64,000 nucleotides of DNA from Euptelea pleiosperma. Lineage: Eukaryota; Streptophyta; Magnoliopsida; Ranunculales; Eupteleaceae. A program made the position numbers and the translations under genes. The number at the start of each line of letters is the position of its first letter. The first letter of the stretch is position 1. The notes beneath the pieces are model-generated. The model searched no databases and was not told the origin of the DNA. It worked only from the letters and a program-made list of their open reading frames with translations. The DNA is taken from NCBI GenBank assembly GCA_035048495.1, contig CM068543.1:34845096-34909095 (forward strand), read 5' to 3'. Positions 30,808-43,333 of this stretch are shown in pieces.

Positions 30808-32583
30808 TAGAGGCGATAGAGGGGTGTGGTGGACTAACTCTCAGATCGAGTCAGTAAAAGGTTAGGACAGGTCCAACCGGGCGTCTACTTGAAAAAGCAA
30901 GCCCAAGATTTGGCAAAAAGTTGCCAAAAGGAGATACTGGAGTAGTGATTCTAAATGATGCACACCAAGCACAGATAATCCTATTCTAAACAATCAGGAT
31001 ATATTTTAGGCATTATCTTGTTAGTTTTGGGGCTAGAGTAGATTATGATAGTGGGCGGACCACTGGTTTATCTTTTAGCCGCCGGACTAACTGTTTGCAC
31101 TCAGAGGTTCTCACCAGGCTACACTCTTCAGAGCGAATCCTTTAGTACTAACTCTAGTCAACAACAAGGCAATCCGAAGCCTAGACAGACGTGCGGCACA
31201 ATGGCTGTCTTAAGTACGTCCCAGACTAACCGAATTGGTCAAGTGTAGAAGAAGAGTGTTCCCTCGGGTTAAGCTAGGGTTGGTGCGTGTTCCTAGTCCA
31301 CACGCAACTAACCGCCGAATAGTCCAAGATGCCACGTCGAGCTCAGTGTACTTGAGTAGCAGGGACTTATGGGTGTGTTAGACAACAGGGACCCGCGCTC
31401 GTGGTCTTATTTCGATTGGATGTTAAGCGGGTTCGCTTTGTGTGGATTTTTCCTCGAACACCGGGCTAATTGGCTCTACTTCTTGATTCTTTTTAATTAA
31501 ATGGAGCCTTGGGATCAAATCAGTTGGAATGATGAGGTGGGTGATGAAATCCCACCAGTTTCAATTTGGAGCTGGGTCTGCTCTCTTAGAGTTGATTGAT
31601 TAACGGCCACGCCACGCAAGTCGAAGAATATGGATGCGAAAGCAAATAGACAAGCGGCAATGATGCACCCAATATGCTCTGTATCGCACTCAAGGCGAGG
31701 ATAGAGACTTACCTCCCGTGGGCCACGCCACGGGGTCTCCTCCGTGGGTTAGAGAGGGGTATCCTAATGGGCTTGGGCCCGACTCCACCTCTTTGAGCTT
31801 TCGCTCTCTACCCACACTGGATCGTGTTCCTGCAGAAAAGTTAGATCGCACGGTCTAGGTATTCGGGATTCTATTTGGAAGATCCTTGCCTTAGGGTTCA
31901 CTGAACAAGCACTGGATTTAGGCAAGTTTTTAAATTATTTTCCAAATTCGAGATGGGGTAAAATTTAGGAATTCCCAGATTGGAAAATACCTAGATTGGA
32001 AAGTTTCCCGAACTGTGGAGATCTTCCAAAAAAGATTTGATTGCGAGATCCCTTATAATTTTGGGAAATTTCCCAAAATTGAAATTCTGCTAGATTTGGG
32101 GTGTTTCCTTTTGCAGACTTTTCCAAATTCGGAAGATTTCTAAAGATAGAAATTCTTCTAAAGAGGAAACTTCTAAGAGGGGAAACCCTAATTAAGCAGA
32201 GTTTCAAGATTTTGGAATCTTTCCAAAAATCGCAAATCCTTGATTGGTGATTTCTAAAAATCTGCAGAATATAAAACCCTAATTTTTTTGAATTTTGATT
32301 TTATTATTTTTTTGGTAATTTCCACTTAATCTAGGGTTTCTAAAAAACCCTAGAACAAGATCTAGCAGTTATTTGGAAAGCAGTTAAAATTCCTAAATTA
32401 TTACAACTTTGCACTCGGCCTTCCGAGGCATTAAAAATAATAATTTAAAATACTGCTAAAAATCACTAAAAACAAAAAATAGAAAGTTTCCCGAAAAAGG
32501 TCGGGCTGTCCAAATTGAGCAACTTTCCGATTCAGCAACTTTCCAATTCCGTCTTTACGTCCTTTTTCGCACTTCCGGTCACC

Positions 32584-32601
32584 CGAGCGGCAGCGGCGCC
32601 A
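32584..32601 (-). other. Primer binding site, unit 1
   Basis: Minus strand: LTR end CA, then AA, then TGGCGCCGCTGCCGCTCG. The first 12 bases match the complement of tRNA-Asp except one position (C for T); beyond TGCCG it departs from GGGG. It defines 32604 as the 3' edge of a 5' LTR. Confidence 0.75.
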
Positions 32602-32603
32602 TT

Positions 32604-33739
32604 TGAAAGTAGGTTTTTTCCGCATCGTTGGTTACGGAAACCCTAGAATCAACAAGATTTGTAATTTGATCCGAGCCTCAAAATTCTTGCAAAATTATAG
32701 GCTTTGTATAGGGATTCGTGTCGGATGTCGATCCGCACTCGGGATTAGTCAGATGAGAGCAATAACGAACATGAAATGACGAAAAATATTACAGAAATTG
32801 ATGGATGGAGAGATGAGGAATGTGAAGTGATTTTTTTTTTTTTTAAAATAGGATTTTTAATTTTCTAGAGAGAGAAATTTCCACAATAAGCATTAAGGCA
32901 AGAATTAATTAACACAATAATGCAACACCATAATAAATGAAACACAATTAAAATTCAAATCGTATTTATTTTATCAAACTGAGAATGTGCTTACAATGAT
33001 CAAATTAAAATTAATATTTCAACTAGGAAGCAAATAAGAAGAAATTAGAGAGAGAAAAAAAAAGAAAAAAAATAGAGAGAGAAACTAAGGAAGGAGAGAG
33101 AAAGTGAAGCTAAAAAGGTCTAGAGAGAGAAAAAATGTAGAGAGAAGAGAGAACTAGATAGAGAAAGCTAGAGAGAGAAACTCTCACCATGGGAGATGAG
33201 GATGACCGGATAGTAGAGAGGTGGCAGGGCTTGCAAGGTTCTTGCGGGAAAGAGATGTATGCTGTGCACGTAGAGAAGAGGAAAACCTTGTAGCAGCAAG
33301 TTGACTGAAAGTTTCGGCCAAGTGGTGGTGCTCTTGGACGGAGTTGGAGAAGAGATCCATGAAGAGGAGGTGCTGCAAGTTGCTGATGGCCGGAGTTGCA
33401 GGTGTGCAACTCCGGTGGTAGAGGACGTTGGGTGATTCACAATCTTGTAATGGTGGATCGCTGGCCGTGAGGGTGAAACTCACAGGTAACGTGGAGCACA
33501 GCTAAGGACGTGGCAGATAGGAGAGTTGCAACAAGGAGGACGGACTGGGTTGCAAGTTCCCGGCGTCAAGGGAGGAGCACGTTAGTGACTGCATGCAGCC
33601 ACCATAGTTGGTGGTTGGCTTCACGGTGGAGCTGATTTGGAGGGGGCTTGGTTGCTGTTTCTTGTGGCATCTACAGGTAAGATAACTTGAAGGTTCTGCC
33701 TTCTCCTCCTCTCTTCATCTTCCTCATCTTCTTATCTTC

Positions 33740-33770
<31 letters not shown>

Positions 33771-34351
33771 GGTTTCACCGGAGTTGCAGGTCTGCAACTC
33801 CGGCAATGGAGATTTGTGGGAGCAGGTGGAGCAGACGTTGGCCCCAATAGAGGGTGGAAATGCTGGGTAGAAGCGGTGGGGGTTGACGGCTTGCCTTTTG
33901 GAGGCGCACCAGCAGCAGAAACGGTGTGGTTCTTCTTCTTTTTGGTTTGGGCGGTGTGAGGTTGTTGTTGGTGGTGGTGTGATCACAGGTTGCTGGCCGG
34001 AGTTGCAGGTGCAACTTGGTGAACCGTGGAATGAAGGAGGTGCACTGTTGTTAGGTGGAGATGCACACTATGGAGAAGCAGATTCGTGATGAAGCAGGCA
34101 GCATGGTTGACGACTGGCTCGCCCTTGGAGCTCACCGGAATTGCAGGTGCGGTTCGGTTTGAGGGAAGATGGTGGTTGCTGGTTCTTTTTAGAGGAGACA
34201 GAAGATCGTGGAGAAGATGGGGGATGGAATCCAAGGTTTAAACGAAGAAGGAGGAGTTGTCAGCCATGGGAAGGAGCGGTGGAGGTTTTAGGGAGAAGAA
34301 GCTAGCGGTAAGACTACACGGTGGTGGTTATTGGAGGAGCAGCGACCGTGT

Positions 34352-34388
<37 letters not shown>

Positions 34389-35157
34389 AGTTGTAATGGC
34401 TGGGTTTTCTTCCAATCTGCAGTAGCTAAAGGAGAGGGAGAGAAGAAGGAAAGCTTCTCTCCTTGTCTTAAATAATAACCGTTAGGTTTCCTTCCTCCCT
34501 TCTTGATAGGAACCGTGGGTTCCTATAATAGAAACCCATGGTTTCTAAAACACTTCCTCAATCTTAAAGTGGACCCACAACCTTTATTTCTCTTTTAAAA
34601 AAAAATCTTTCAAAAACAAACATTTCTTTGGCAAAAATCCCTTCATGGTAACAAGGTTTTCAAACTTTTGAGAAAGTTCCCCTTTTGGGTAAATTTGAGG
34701 GATACTTTCTAATAGAGGATGTGGGGTCCACCCCATGACTAGGCCGTTCGTCATTGCTAATGGGCCCATCTCTAGTTTGTTCATGACCCGTATGATTGGA
34801 TATGGAATGATGAGGGCCATTGGATTCCAAGATCACCGATGGGTGATCGGAGGAAAGATTTGAAGATATGCTGATGATCAGACAGTAGAATGGATGATGA
34901 TGATCCGATGGATCATCAGAATTTGATGGCAGAGAGAGAATGGGGGTTTAGAAAGAGGAGAGAGAAATTATTACAAAAATAGGGAGAAAATGCTAGCATA
35001 GGGTCTTGTACCCTAGTCTATGACTTGGTCTTCTGCATGCTTTACCAACTGAGCAAGCACTCACCTTGTGTTGGTTTATAAGCTTTAATCTCCTTAGTCT
35101 CTTCTTTGAGGGCTTGTCCCTCCTTCTCTCTTGGTCATCCCTTCTATTCTTTCTATT
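32604..35157 (-). mobile_element. Unit 2: 3' part of split A2 LTR
   Basis: Same as unit 1 but with the 289-bp segment present between two GTGGCAG copies (33221 and 33510). That segment contains another near-palindrome around CCGGAGTTGCA (33393-33417). T29 run at 33742-33770. As it follows a PBS-bearing internal region, it acts as the 5' LTR of the unit-1 element. Confidence 0.87.
34987..35067 (-). other. tRNA-like module, A2 LTR, unit 2
   Basis: Identical in sequence to the unit-1 copy: box A, 32-nt spacing, T-arm TAGGG/CCCTA, and TTTT at 34987-34990. Confidence 0.55.
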
Positions 35158-36547
35158 CAAGCGTGACTACAGCAGGTTTGAAAACTCAGAAAAACTCAGA
35201 TTTGGCACAATTGTACACTATCAACATCAGAGTCATCCTAAGTTTTGAAACTCTAGAGACCCTGTGAGAATAATTGTAGAGACCTAACCCAGTGAGCTTT
35301 CGAACCTTTAATCATTTCAGAGAGTTATACAATAATCCTGAGTCAATGGATGACTCACTATTCTTCATGCCCGCAATATTCGTTGAGAGATCTCATTACC
35401 CTTTGATTTGATCATGGAACTCGGAACGACATCAAAATTGGATTACTACAACAGAACCTTCTCTGTATCCAGTCAAGACAGTATACATGATAGTGCAAAC
35501 CCTAGAAAATGATTTAGGCCATTTTTTCTGAACCATTCAGCCTTTTTACTCACCTGAATTATACTTCAATAGAAACCCCTTGAGCCGTTCTATAAAAGCC
35601 TTTTCTTTGTAAACCCATCAACCTAAAACCCAGTCCAGCTACGAAGTGTTACTAGCTACCCTACTTTTGAGAAGGATAAAGAATAACTGATGTGGGTGTA
35701 TCGTGAAAAGAAAAGTAAAGAAGAAAAATCAAAAGGAAAAGAAAGTGGTTCAAGCTGAAAACAAAATATGGAAAGAAAGTATGAAAAAGAGCTGAAAAGA
35801 AATTGAGCAGTCTTAGAAATATCAAGAAAAAGAGAAAAATATGAAAAAAGGAAAAAGAACCAGATAATGGTGTTACGCCGCAGGAAAAATACAAGAAAAT
35901 GGCAATATCCTCTCAAGATCTTTGAAATCCTGTATTCCTTTATCTCTCTACACCTGACCTAAGCCTCATTACAACCCAGGAAAGTCCTACTTGATTCTAG
36001 GATAGTACGATCATAAAATGTAGAGATTGGAGAAAGAGAAGCTATAGAGTTTGATCTGACGTTCCCGAGTGAAGTGGTATTCCAATCATGAGATCTTCTT
36101 CTGTTAAAGATGTCCTTCCTTCAAATAAAACATATGTGAGATCTTTTGCCTCTTTATATTAAATACATCTCCTCACATATAAATTGAGAGAAAAGAAGAA
36201 AACCCTTCTTGTGTGATTCTATTCTGAGTGCTAAACATGTGAGATTTGAGGTCGAGGCAGAAAAACTTAGAGGTGATCTGGAAATCTTTACTGTCGGATG
36301 ATGAGAATGTTGAGCACACACACACGCAGAGTCTGACTATTCTGGGTCATGATTATCAGTCTGTAGTCTTGCCAAAACTTTCAAACTCTTCGTTAGCATG
36401 TAACTGTTTTTGCATCCATTCAATAATTTGACGAACGGTGTTTTCCCGGAGCTAATATGAAAAAGTGTGCAGCATGTGCAGAGCCCTTTTAAGCTCATTT
36501 ATTTCGCACTAATTGCCAAGGATTGACAATATGCTGGTTGGGGGTTG
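35158..36547 (+). mobile_element. Unit 2: internal 3' end of the inverted element
   Basis: Same breakpoint as in unit 1 (TTCTATT then CAAGCGTGAC) and same polypurine tract before the LTR, with only scattered substitutions. The breakpoint is therefore shared by descent. Confidence 0.82.
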
Positions 36548-39379
36548 TGATATTCGCTCAAAAGTGCTTATTTTAAGCAATTATCCTTTTAGCGTTATTG
36601 CATTCTCCTACGTAAAATACTCTATTTACCTACTTTTCTACGTAAGAGTCTCTTCTGTTGCGTAAAACACACTTTTCTGGACGAAATGGTATATTTGCAT
36701 GCATTAAACACATTTTCGGAAGTCTAAATATTAAGCCGTTTTGATAAAGTCTCATTACGCGCTTCTTCTGTCGCAGGAAACCCCGATGGGACGATTCTCG
36801 AGACTTGTGGGCCCAAATCGATCATGAAAGCCCATTATCAAAGCTTAACAAGCCCACGTGCTATGACTAGAAGATATGGGCCAAATATGGGCTAAATAAG
36901 AGGACCAAAAAGCCGGCCCAAAGAACGAAGAGAGTAGGAGAGCCAATGACCAAGAGACGGACCAAAGCGTTTAAAGCCACATGAGTCAGCAAAGAATGAT
37001 GGTCGACTCTACTGGAGAAGCGTGAGGATGGTCACAGTGAAGACGAGGGTTCCAGACCCTCCTCCAGTGCTTTTTTCCATTTTTTTTGATACTTTTTCTC
37101 TCATTTCTTCTTATTCTCTCTCTCTCTTCATCTCTCGATCCTCGAATCTACTGACCTAACCCCAGAACTCCTACCTTTCGGCTCTATCTCATTTCCCTTA
37201 GCTTTTTGACCGTTGGATCTTCCATCGGACCGTTGGATCTCCAATAGGACCGTTGGATCTCTCTAGATCCATCGATTTACCAATCTGGGTCCCAATCAAG
37301 TCACCATCCATCCGATCGCCATCAGACTGTCTGTCACATCATCTTGTGAGATGATGGACATCATCAATCCATATGGGCCAGTAGCCGGGCCCATCTTCAT
37401 CGACCCGCTGTCCGACCAATTAGTGGACCCCGCGAATTTCAAAATAATTTTAATTAAATGGGGGGTCTACTAATTGGGGAGATTCCCCATGGAAAAGTAG
37501 GTTTTTACTTAAAAAAAAAATATATATATATTTTTTCTTATTTTTTTATTTTTTTTTCAAAAACCCCCTATTTCCATTAAAGGAAATAGGGAAGCTTTAA
37601 AAGGGGAGAAGAGAGGGTTCGAAACCCTAATCTCCTAATCCCTCTCCTCCTCTCCTTTCCCCAAAACTTGCCCCCCCCCACGTTTTCCCCTTCTTCCCCC
37701 TCCTTCTTCTCCTCTTCTTCCTTCTCGTCTTCTTCATTTTTCTTTACCGGAGTTGCAGGTCTGCAACTCCGGCCAGCAGTAACTTGTCCACCCGCCTGGT
37801 GCTCCTCTTCATCGCCAAGGCCGTCTACAACTCCACCTCCACGCTGCTGCGAACACCACCATTAACGGCACCCTGCAACTCCAACGAGTTGCAGGTCTGC
37901 TCTTCCTCAACGGCCAACTGCTACCACCGTCTCCGCCGCTGCAGCCACCTTTTTACACCGCCTGTGCATCTGCTCCCTGTTGCGAGCATGGCCTGCACAA
38001 CCTCCGGCCGTCTCCATTCTCTTCAGCCACCACCTGCTGCTGCTCCGTGCGACTTCGCCTGCATGCTGCCCTCACCACCGAAGCTTTCTCCTCCCGATTT
38101 TCGGACGTCCAACACCAACAACGTTGCTGCCAAGGTGAGAGGCTATAAAAGGTTCCTCCAAAGTTCTCCTTGGCTGCAACATCTCTTCCCGCACCTCTTC
38201 TGTCCATGCCCCATCTTCACTAGTAAGTGCTTCACCTTTACCTCCTTCTTCTTCTTCTTCTACTCCGGCGAACTTGGCCGGAAATTGCAGTAACATCTTC
38301 ACTGGCCGGAAATTGCAGTAACATCTTCACCACCGTTCCTCCACGTCATGCTATGCACACCGCCCTCCTGCTGGTCTGAAACCCCTGCATCTCGAACCGA
38401 ACCAGCAATAATGATTGCTCATGCAACCTACAACAACCACATCGCCACCACCAAGCATGGCCAAACCTCTTCCCTTGGCCAAGCCCTATGCATCCCACCA
38501 CCACTTCGGGTTTGCTGACGTTCATAGCAGCAACGTTCAACCCCCTGCACGCACCAGTAAAATGCACCCTCGTGCAACCGCTTGGAAGCTTCTCTTCCAA
38601 CTCTAGTGCACCTTGCTCCACTTCTGGGCTCATCTTAGCTTGCTCCATCACCATCATCTATGGCCGATGCTCTCCTAATCACATGTTCTCCATCTTGGAC
38701 AACTCACTTGGCCTTCATTCTTGGCCGATCACCCAGGCCGAACCACTCACTGGGTCGATCTTGGTCTCAAATCATGGTAAGTGTGCATAAGGTATTTTCT
38801 CTTTCTAGGGTTCATTTTCTCTCTCTAGGGTAAGTGAATTTCTCTATCTAGAATCCCCAGGCTGATCGCCTTTTTGCACCGCCGACTCCGTTCGGTGAAT
38901 GCAAGAGGGTGAGTTTCTCTCTCACCTCTACCTTGTCGGCCGGTAAACGACCGAGGTGTGAAAAACCTCTCTCTACCTTCTTCCTCTCTCTCTAAAATCT
39001 CTTTTTACATGCTTTCTTACATGCTTTCTAGAATAGATTTACCGCTTTATTTATTTCTGTCATTTATTTCATGTAAGCAACAGTTTGATTAATGCAATTT
39101 GATTTCGATAATTTTAGTCTTCTCTGGATCTTATTTGGATGTGTTTTAAATCGACTCGCCCTTCTCATCTCTTCCATCATTCTCCTTTTTCTCTTGTATA
39201 TTATCTGTCATTTTATGTTCTTATTCGCGCTAATCCGACTAATCCCGAGTGCGGATCGACATCCGACACGAATCCCTATACAAAAGTTCATATTTTACAG
39301 GTTAAAAGTCTCGGATAAATTAAAAATGTGTTGAAGTTAGGGTTTCCGTAACCAACGGCGCGGAAAAAACCTACTTTCA
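36548..39379 (+). mobile_element. Unit 2: complete inverted A1 LTR, 2832 bp
   Basis: As unit 1, plus a 28-bp tandem duplication (38275-38302 and 38303-38330, unit starting TGGCCGGAAATTG). Near 38508 it reads TTCGGGTTTGCTGACG where unit 1 has TTCGAG. TATAAAAG at about 38144. Confidence 0.88.
36997..37076 (+). other. tRNA-like module, A1 LTR, unit 2
   Basis: Same sequence as in unit 1: T-arm GAGGG/CCCTC with loop TTCCAGA, then T6 at 37071-37076. Confidence 0.52.
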
Positions 39380-39561
39380 CCTAGACTTCCAAAAATGTGT
39401 TTAATGCATGCAAATATACCATTTCGTCCAGAAAAGTGTGTTCTACGCAACAAAAGAGACTCTTACGTAGAAAAGTAGATAAATAGAGTATTTTAACGTG
39501 GGAGAATGCAATAACGCTAAAAAGATAATTGCTTAAAATAAGCACTTTTGAGCGAATATCA
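39380..39561 (-). mobile_element. Unit 2: first 182 bp of the split A2 LTR
   Basis: Starts exactly where the A1 LTR ends. It carries CTTCCAAAAATG where units 1 and 4 have CTTCCGAAAATG, a variant shared only with unit 3. Confidence 0.85.
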
Positions 39562-41506
39562 CAACCCCCAACCAGCATATTGCCAATCCTTGGCAATTAG
39601 TGCGAAATAAATGAGCTTAAAAGGGCTCTGCACATGCTGCACACTTTTTCATATTAGCTCCGGGAAAACACCGTTCGTCAAATCATTGAATGGATGCAAA
39701 AATAGTTATATGCTAGCGAAGAGTTGGAAAGTTTTGGCAAGACTACAGACTGATAATCATGACCCAGAATAGTCAGACTCTGCGTGTGTGTGTGCTCAAC
39801 ATTCTCGTCGTCCTACAGTAAAAATTTCCAGATCACCTCTAAGTTTTTATGCCTCGACCTCAAATCTCACATGTTTAGCACTCAGAATAGAATCACACAA
39901 GAAGGGTTTTCTTCTTTTCTCTCAATTTATATGTGAGGAGATGTGTTGATGAAAGTAAAGATCTCACATATGTATTATTTGAAGGAAGGACATCTTTAAC
40001 AGAAGAAGATCTCATGATTGGAATACCACTTCACTCGGGAACGTCAGATCAAACTCTATAGCTTCTCTTTCTCCAATCTCCACATTTTATGATCGTGCTA
40101 TCCTAGAATCAAGTAGGACTTTCCTGGGTTGTAATGAGGCTTAGGTCAGGTGTAGAAAAATAAAGGTATACAGGATTTCAAAGATCTTGAGAGGATATTG
40201 CCATTTTCTTGCATTTTTCCTGCGGCGTAACACCATTATCTGGTTCTTTTTCCTTTTTTTGTATTTTTCTCTTTTTCTTGATATTTCTGAGACTGCTCAA
40301 TTTCTTTTCAGCTCTTTTTCATACTTTCTTTCCATATTTTGTTTTCAGCTTGAACCATTTTTTTTTCTTTGGATTTTTCTTCTTTACTTTTCTTTTCACG
40401 GTATACCCACATCAGTTATTCTTTTGTCCATCTCAAAATAAGGGTATCCAGTCATGCTTCGTAGCTGGACTGGATTTTAGGTTGATGGGTTTGCAAATAA
40501 AAGGCTTTTATAGAAAGGTTCAAGGGGTTTCTAGTGAAGTATAATTCAGGTGAGTAAAAAGGCTAAATGGTTCAGAAAAAATGGCTTAAATCATTTTCTA
40601 GGGTTTGCACTATCATGTATACTGTCTTGACTGGATATAGAGAAGGTTCTGTCGTAGTAATCCAATGTTGATGTCGTTCCGAGTTTTATGATCGAAGCAA
40701 AAGATAATGAGATCTCTCAACGAATATTGCGGGCATGAAGAATAGTGAGTCATCCATTGACTCAGGATTATTGTATAACTCTCTGAAATGATTAAAGGCT
40801 CGAAAGCTCACTGGGTTAGGTCTCCACAATTATTCTCACAGGATCTCTAGAGTTTCAAAACTTAGGATGACTCTGATGTTGATAGTGTACAATTGTGCCA
40901 AATCTGAGTTTTTCTGAGTTTTCAAACCTGCTGTAGTCACGCCTGACTTGACTCGACGCTAACTTTAAACAAAAATTGACATCCTCAATACTGATTTAAC
41001 GAAGGTTTTTAGCTAATCAAAGTCAGGGTATTTGACACATTTTTGAAATTCTAGAAAACTTTTGGAGAACATCGGAAATCACCCCAAAAATGAGTTTTTT
41101 TTTTTTTTTTTTTTTTGAAGATATGAGTTTTGGTAAATACCTACCCCCAACCAAAATACAACACCGTCCTCGGTGCTCATGACGAGGACATAAAATGATG
41201 AAAAATCGGTGATGATGATGCAAAGGATCAGGGAGGATGTTACCAAGTCAGCAGAAACTCGACAGTGAGTGATACCTTATTATCGGAAGAATGAATGTAC
41301 CTTCATTTCCAAAGATATAACACTAGTAACAAATGCATGAGACTCATGTACTCTAGGAATACCAGAATTGCCTTTCCGAAAGCGCTAAGTTTTATGTCTT
41401 CAGCCAGACATGACGGAGGTATATCAAGTACCCCCAACCAGGATAAAACTCATGGAGACTGAGTGAATCTGCAGTCTTCCTGACACCTAAGGTGGAACAG
41501 AGACAA

Positions 41507-43333
41507 CTATCCTATCCCTTGTCTAGGTATACCTGTGTAGAACAGGTCTTTCTCAGTGTAAATTGAGAGAAGGGCATTGAGCTCTCTGAGCAGACTGACA
41601 AAAGTACGGAGTTGATCTGGGAGGGATCGAAGCTTCTCAGTAAAGATTGAGAGGAGAGTAGGAGTGGTTTCTCTGAGCAGACCCGCAAGGACATTTAGTT
41701 CAGCGGGGAGGGATAGAAGCTTCTCAGTAAAGACTGAGAGGGGAGTAGTAGTGGGTTCTCTGACCGTGGTTAGCAGAGCCGCAAACTCATTGAGTTTTGC
41801 GAGAATGTATCTGAATGGAGCAGACTCCTGCAGATCAGTAATACCAAAAATGTTGAACTCCGAGATGAAGTCAGACTCACAGTGTTCATGACACTTGGAT
41901 AATATATCTTCGGGAGAGTCCTGAGTTAGACTCTCTACGACACACGGGTCATCGATAATATCGATGTAGGGTGACGGGTGAAAACTGTTGACCTCTTTCT
42001 CGATGTTTCCTGATGTGATAGGGATGTTCCAATCCCTGTACTCAATATGTTCCTCCTCGATAGGGATGGGTGGGTCCAGGACAGTGGGAGGCCCATTTTC
42101 TAGACATGGCTCATCAGTAGGAATGTCTGCATTCAGAGCAGAGAGAGAATTATCAGAGATAGAGATGGGACTAAGTTCCTCTGTGCTCAGTCCAGAAGTT
42201 GGTGCTGTTAAGGGCACCAAAGATTGAGACTCGGGTTCATCACAATTGTTGCACAATCCAAGGGAGGTGGGGAGGAACGGTAGATCTATGACAGCAGGGA
42301 TCCTACGATCGAGACAAAACTCAGTGTCATGATGATCATCTTCAGGGTCCAGGTTAGAAGCAGCAGTGGGAGAGTGAGAAATAGGTTGCTCTGAGGTAGG
42401 TTCAGGATGTGGTGCTTTTAAAGGCACCGAAGAAGGAAACACTGGCTCCTCAATAGTCTGGCTCGATCTAGGGGTGGTTACAACTTCTATTTCTTCCTCA
42501 CAATGATGGTACTGGGTCCAATTGTGCGGCTCCTCATTATAGACAGTGGCCATATCATTCTCCTCAGGATAGGCTATTGGTGGACTAGTGAAGTTGACTT
42601 CCTGTCTCTCATTTTCTAATTGAACTAGACGTTGCTCGAAGCTCTCCATAGATTACTGTTGTTGGTGCTCTAGCTGGGCAATGTACTTAGAGAGAAGGTC
42701 CTCTAGACCAGGGTTAGTAGCCAACGGAGGTAGTTCAACCAAGGGGAGCTGAGGTGCCACCTCTTGGTTGTAGTCCGACTGGGTATGAAAGTTGTAAGGC
42801 AAAGTAGAGTCTGGGACTAGTTGCTGACTCTGAAAATGGGCCCACTGTTGATCAGAATAGTCATTCTGTGGATATGACGAGTACTGGGATTGCGAGTATT
42901 GCCAGTCATACTCTCCATTGGGTTGATGGAACCCGGAAGGATAATTATCCTGCGGCAGTTGCTGCGGGAGGGTAGACTGTTCCCAACCAAAGTTATGGTG
43001 ACTCTTATTATCCTGATAATAAGTGTTGTCATAGGATGTCTGCATTGGAGATGGAAAGGTACAGACATCTTGCTAGATAGGAGGGTAATATCCTACAGAC
43101 TGGGAATGGAACACAGGTTGCTGGACTGCGGCACGAAGGGCAGAGACTGAATTTTTAAGCTCTTGGAGTACAGAATTATACTCCGGATCTCGGTGATTAT
43201 CATACCCTGTAGAAGTGTGCGAGACTGGAGTATCATGATGATACGCAGAATTGTCATACCATTGTTGAGAGTGATCACCTCGATTCTCACAGAAACTGTA
43301 GTAGGTCTCATACAGAGGCCTTTCATCTGCCAT
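41507..43333 (-). pseudogene. Gag-like ORF, unit 2, additional nonsense mutation
   Basis: Same ORF as in units 1 and 3, with TAG at 43075-43073 and a second stop, TAA, at 42655-42653 in the Gln-rich helix (CAA to TAA), splitting the main frame into 130 and 380 codons. Amino-acid changes are few (for example PSYPQ to SSYPQ, RYIP to RYIL). This copy is the most damaged of the three full-length copies. Confidence 0.6.

Larger units (their letters stand above)
27037..32603 (-). mobile_element. Unit 1: internal region of family-A element, gag-only
   Basis: About 5.57 kb between PBS (32601) and polypurine tract (GGTTGGGGGTTG, at 27037-27048). Minus-strand order: PBS; an AT-rich, TTTCC/GGAAA-rich leader (about 31900-32580); a leader of higher complexity (30808-31890) with several short open frames, none conserved in character; the gag-like ORF (30807-28981); and a 1.9-kb 3' region with two further GGTTGGGGGT tracts (28906-28915 and 28614-28623) and an A-run. 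There is no protease, RT, RNase H or integrase sequence, so mobilisation would need another element's enzymes. Confidence 0.85.

Noticed and set aside
31045..31248. 67-codon plus-strand frame in the family-A leader, identical in three units
   Set aside because: Antisense to the element and kept only because the units are recent duplicates; no domain recognised.
31965..32625. Minus-strand short frames in the leader (31965-32207, 32431-32625)
   Set aside because: They lie between PBS and gag-like ORF in GGAAA/TTTCC-rich sequence; the second overlaps the PBS and LTR end, so it is not a gene.
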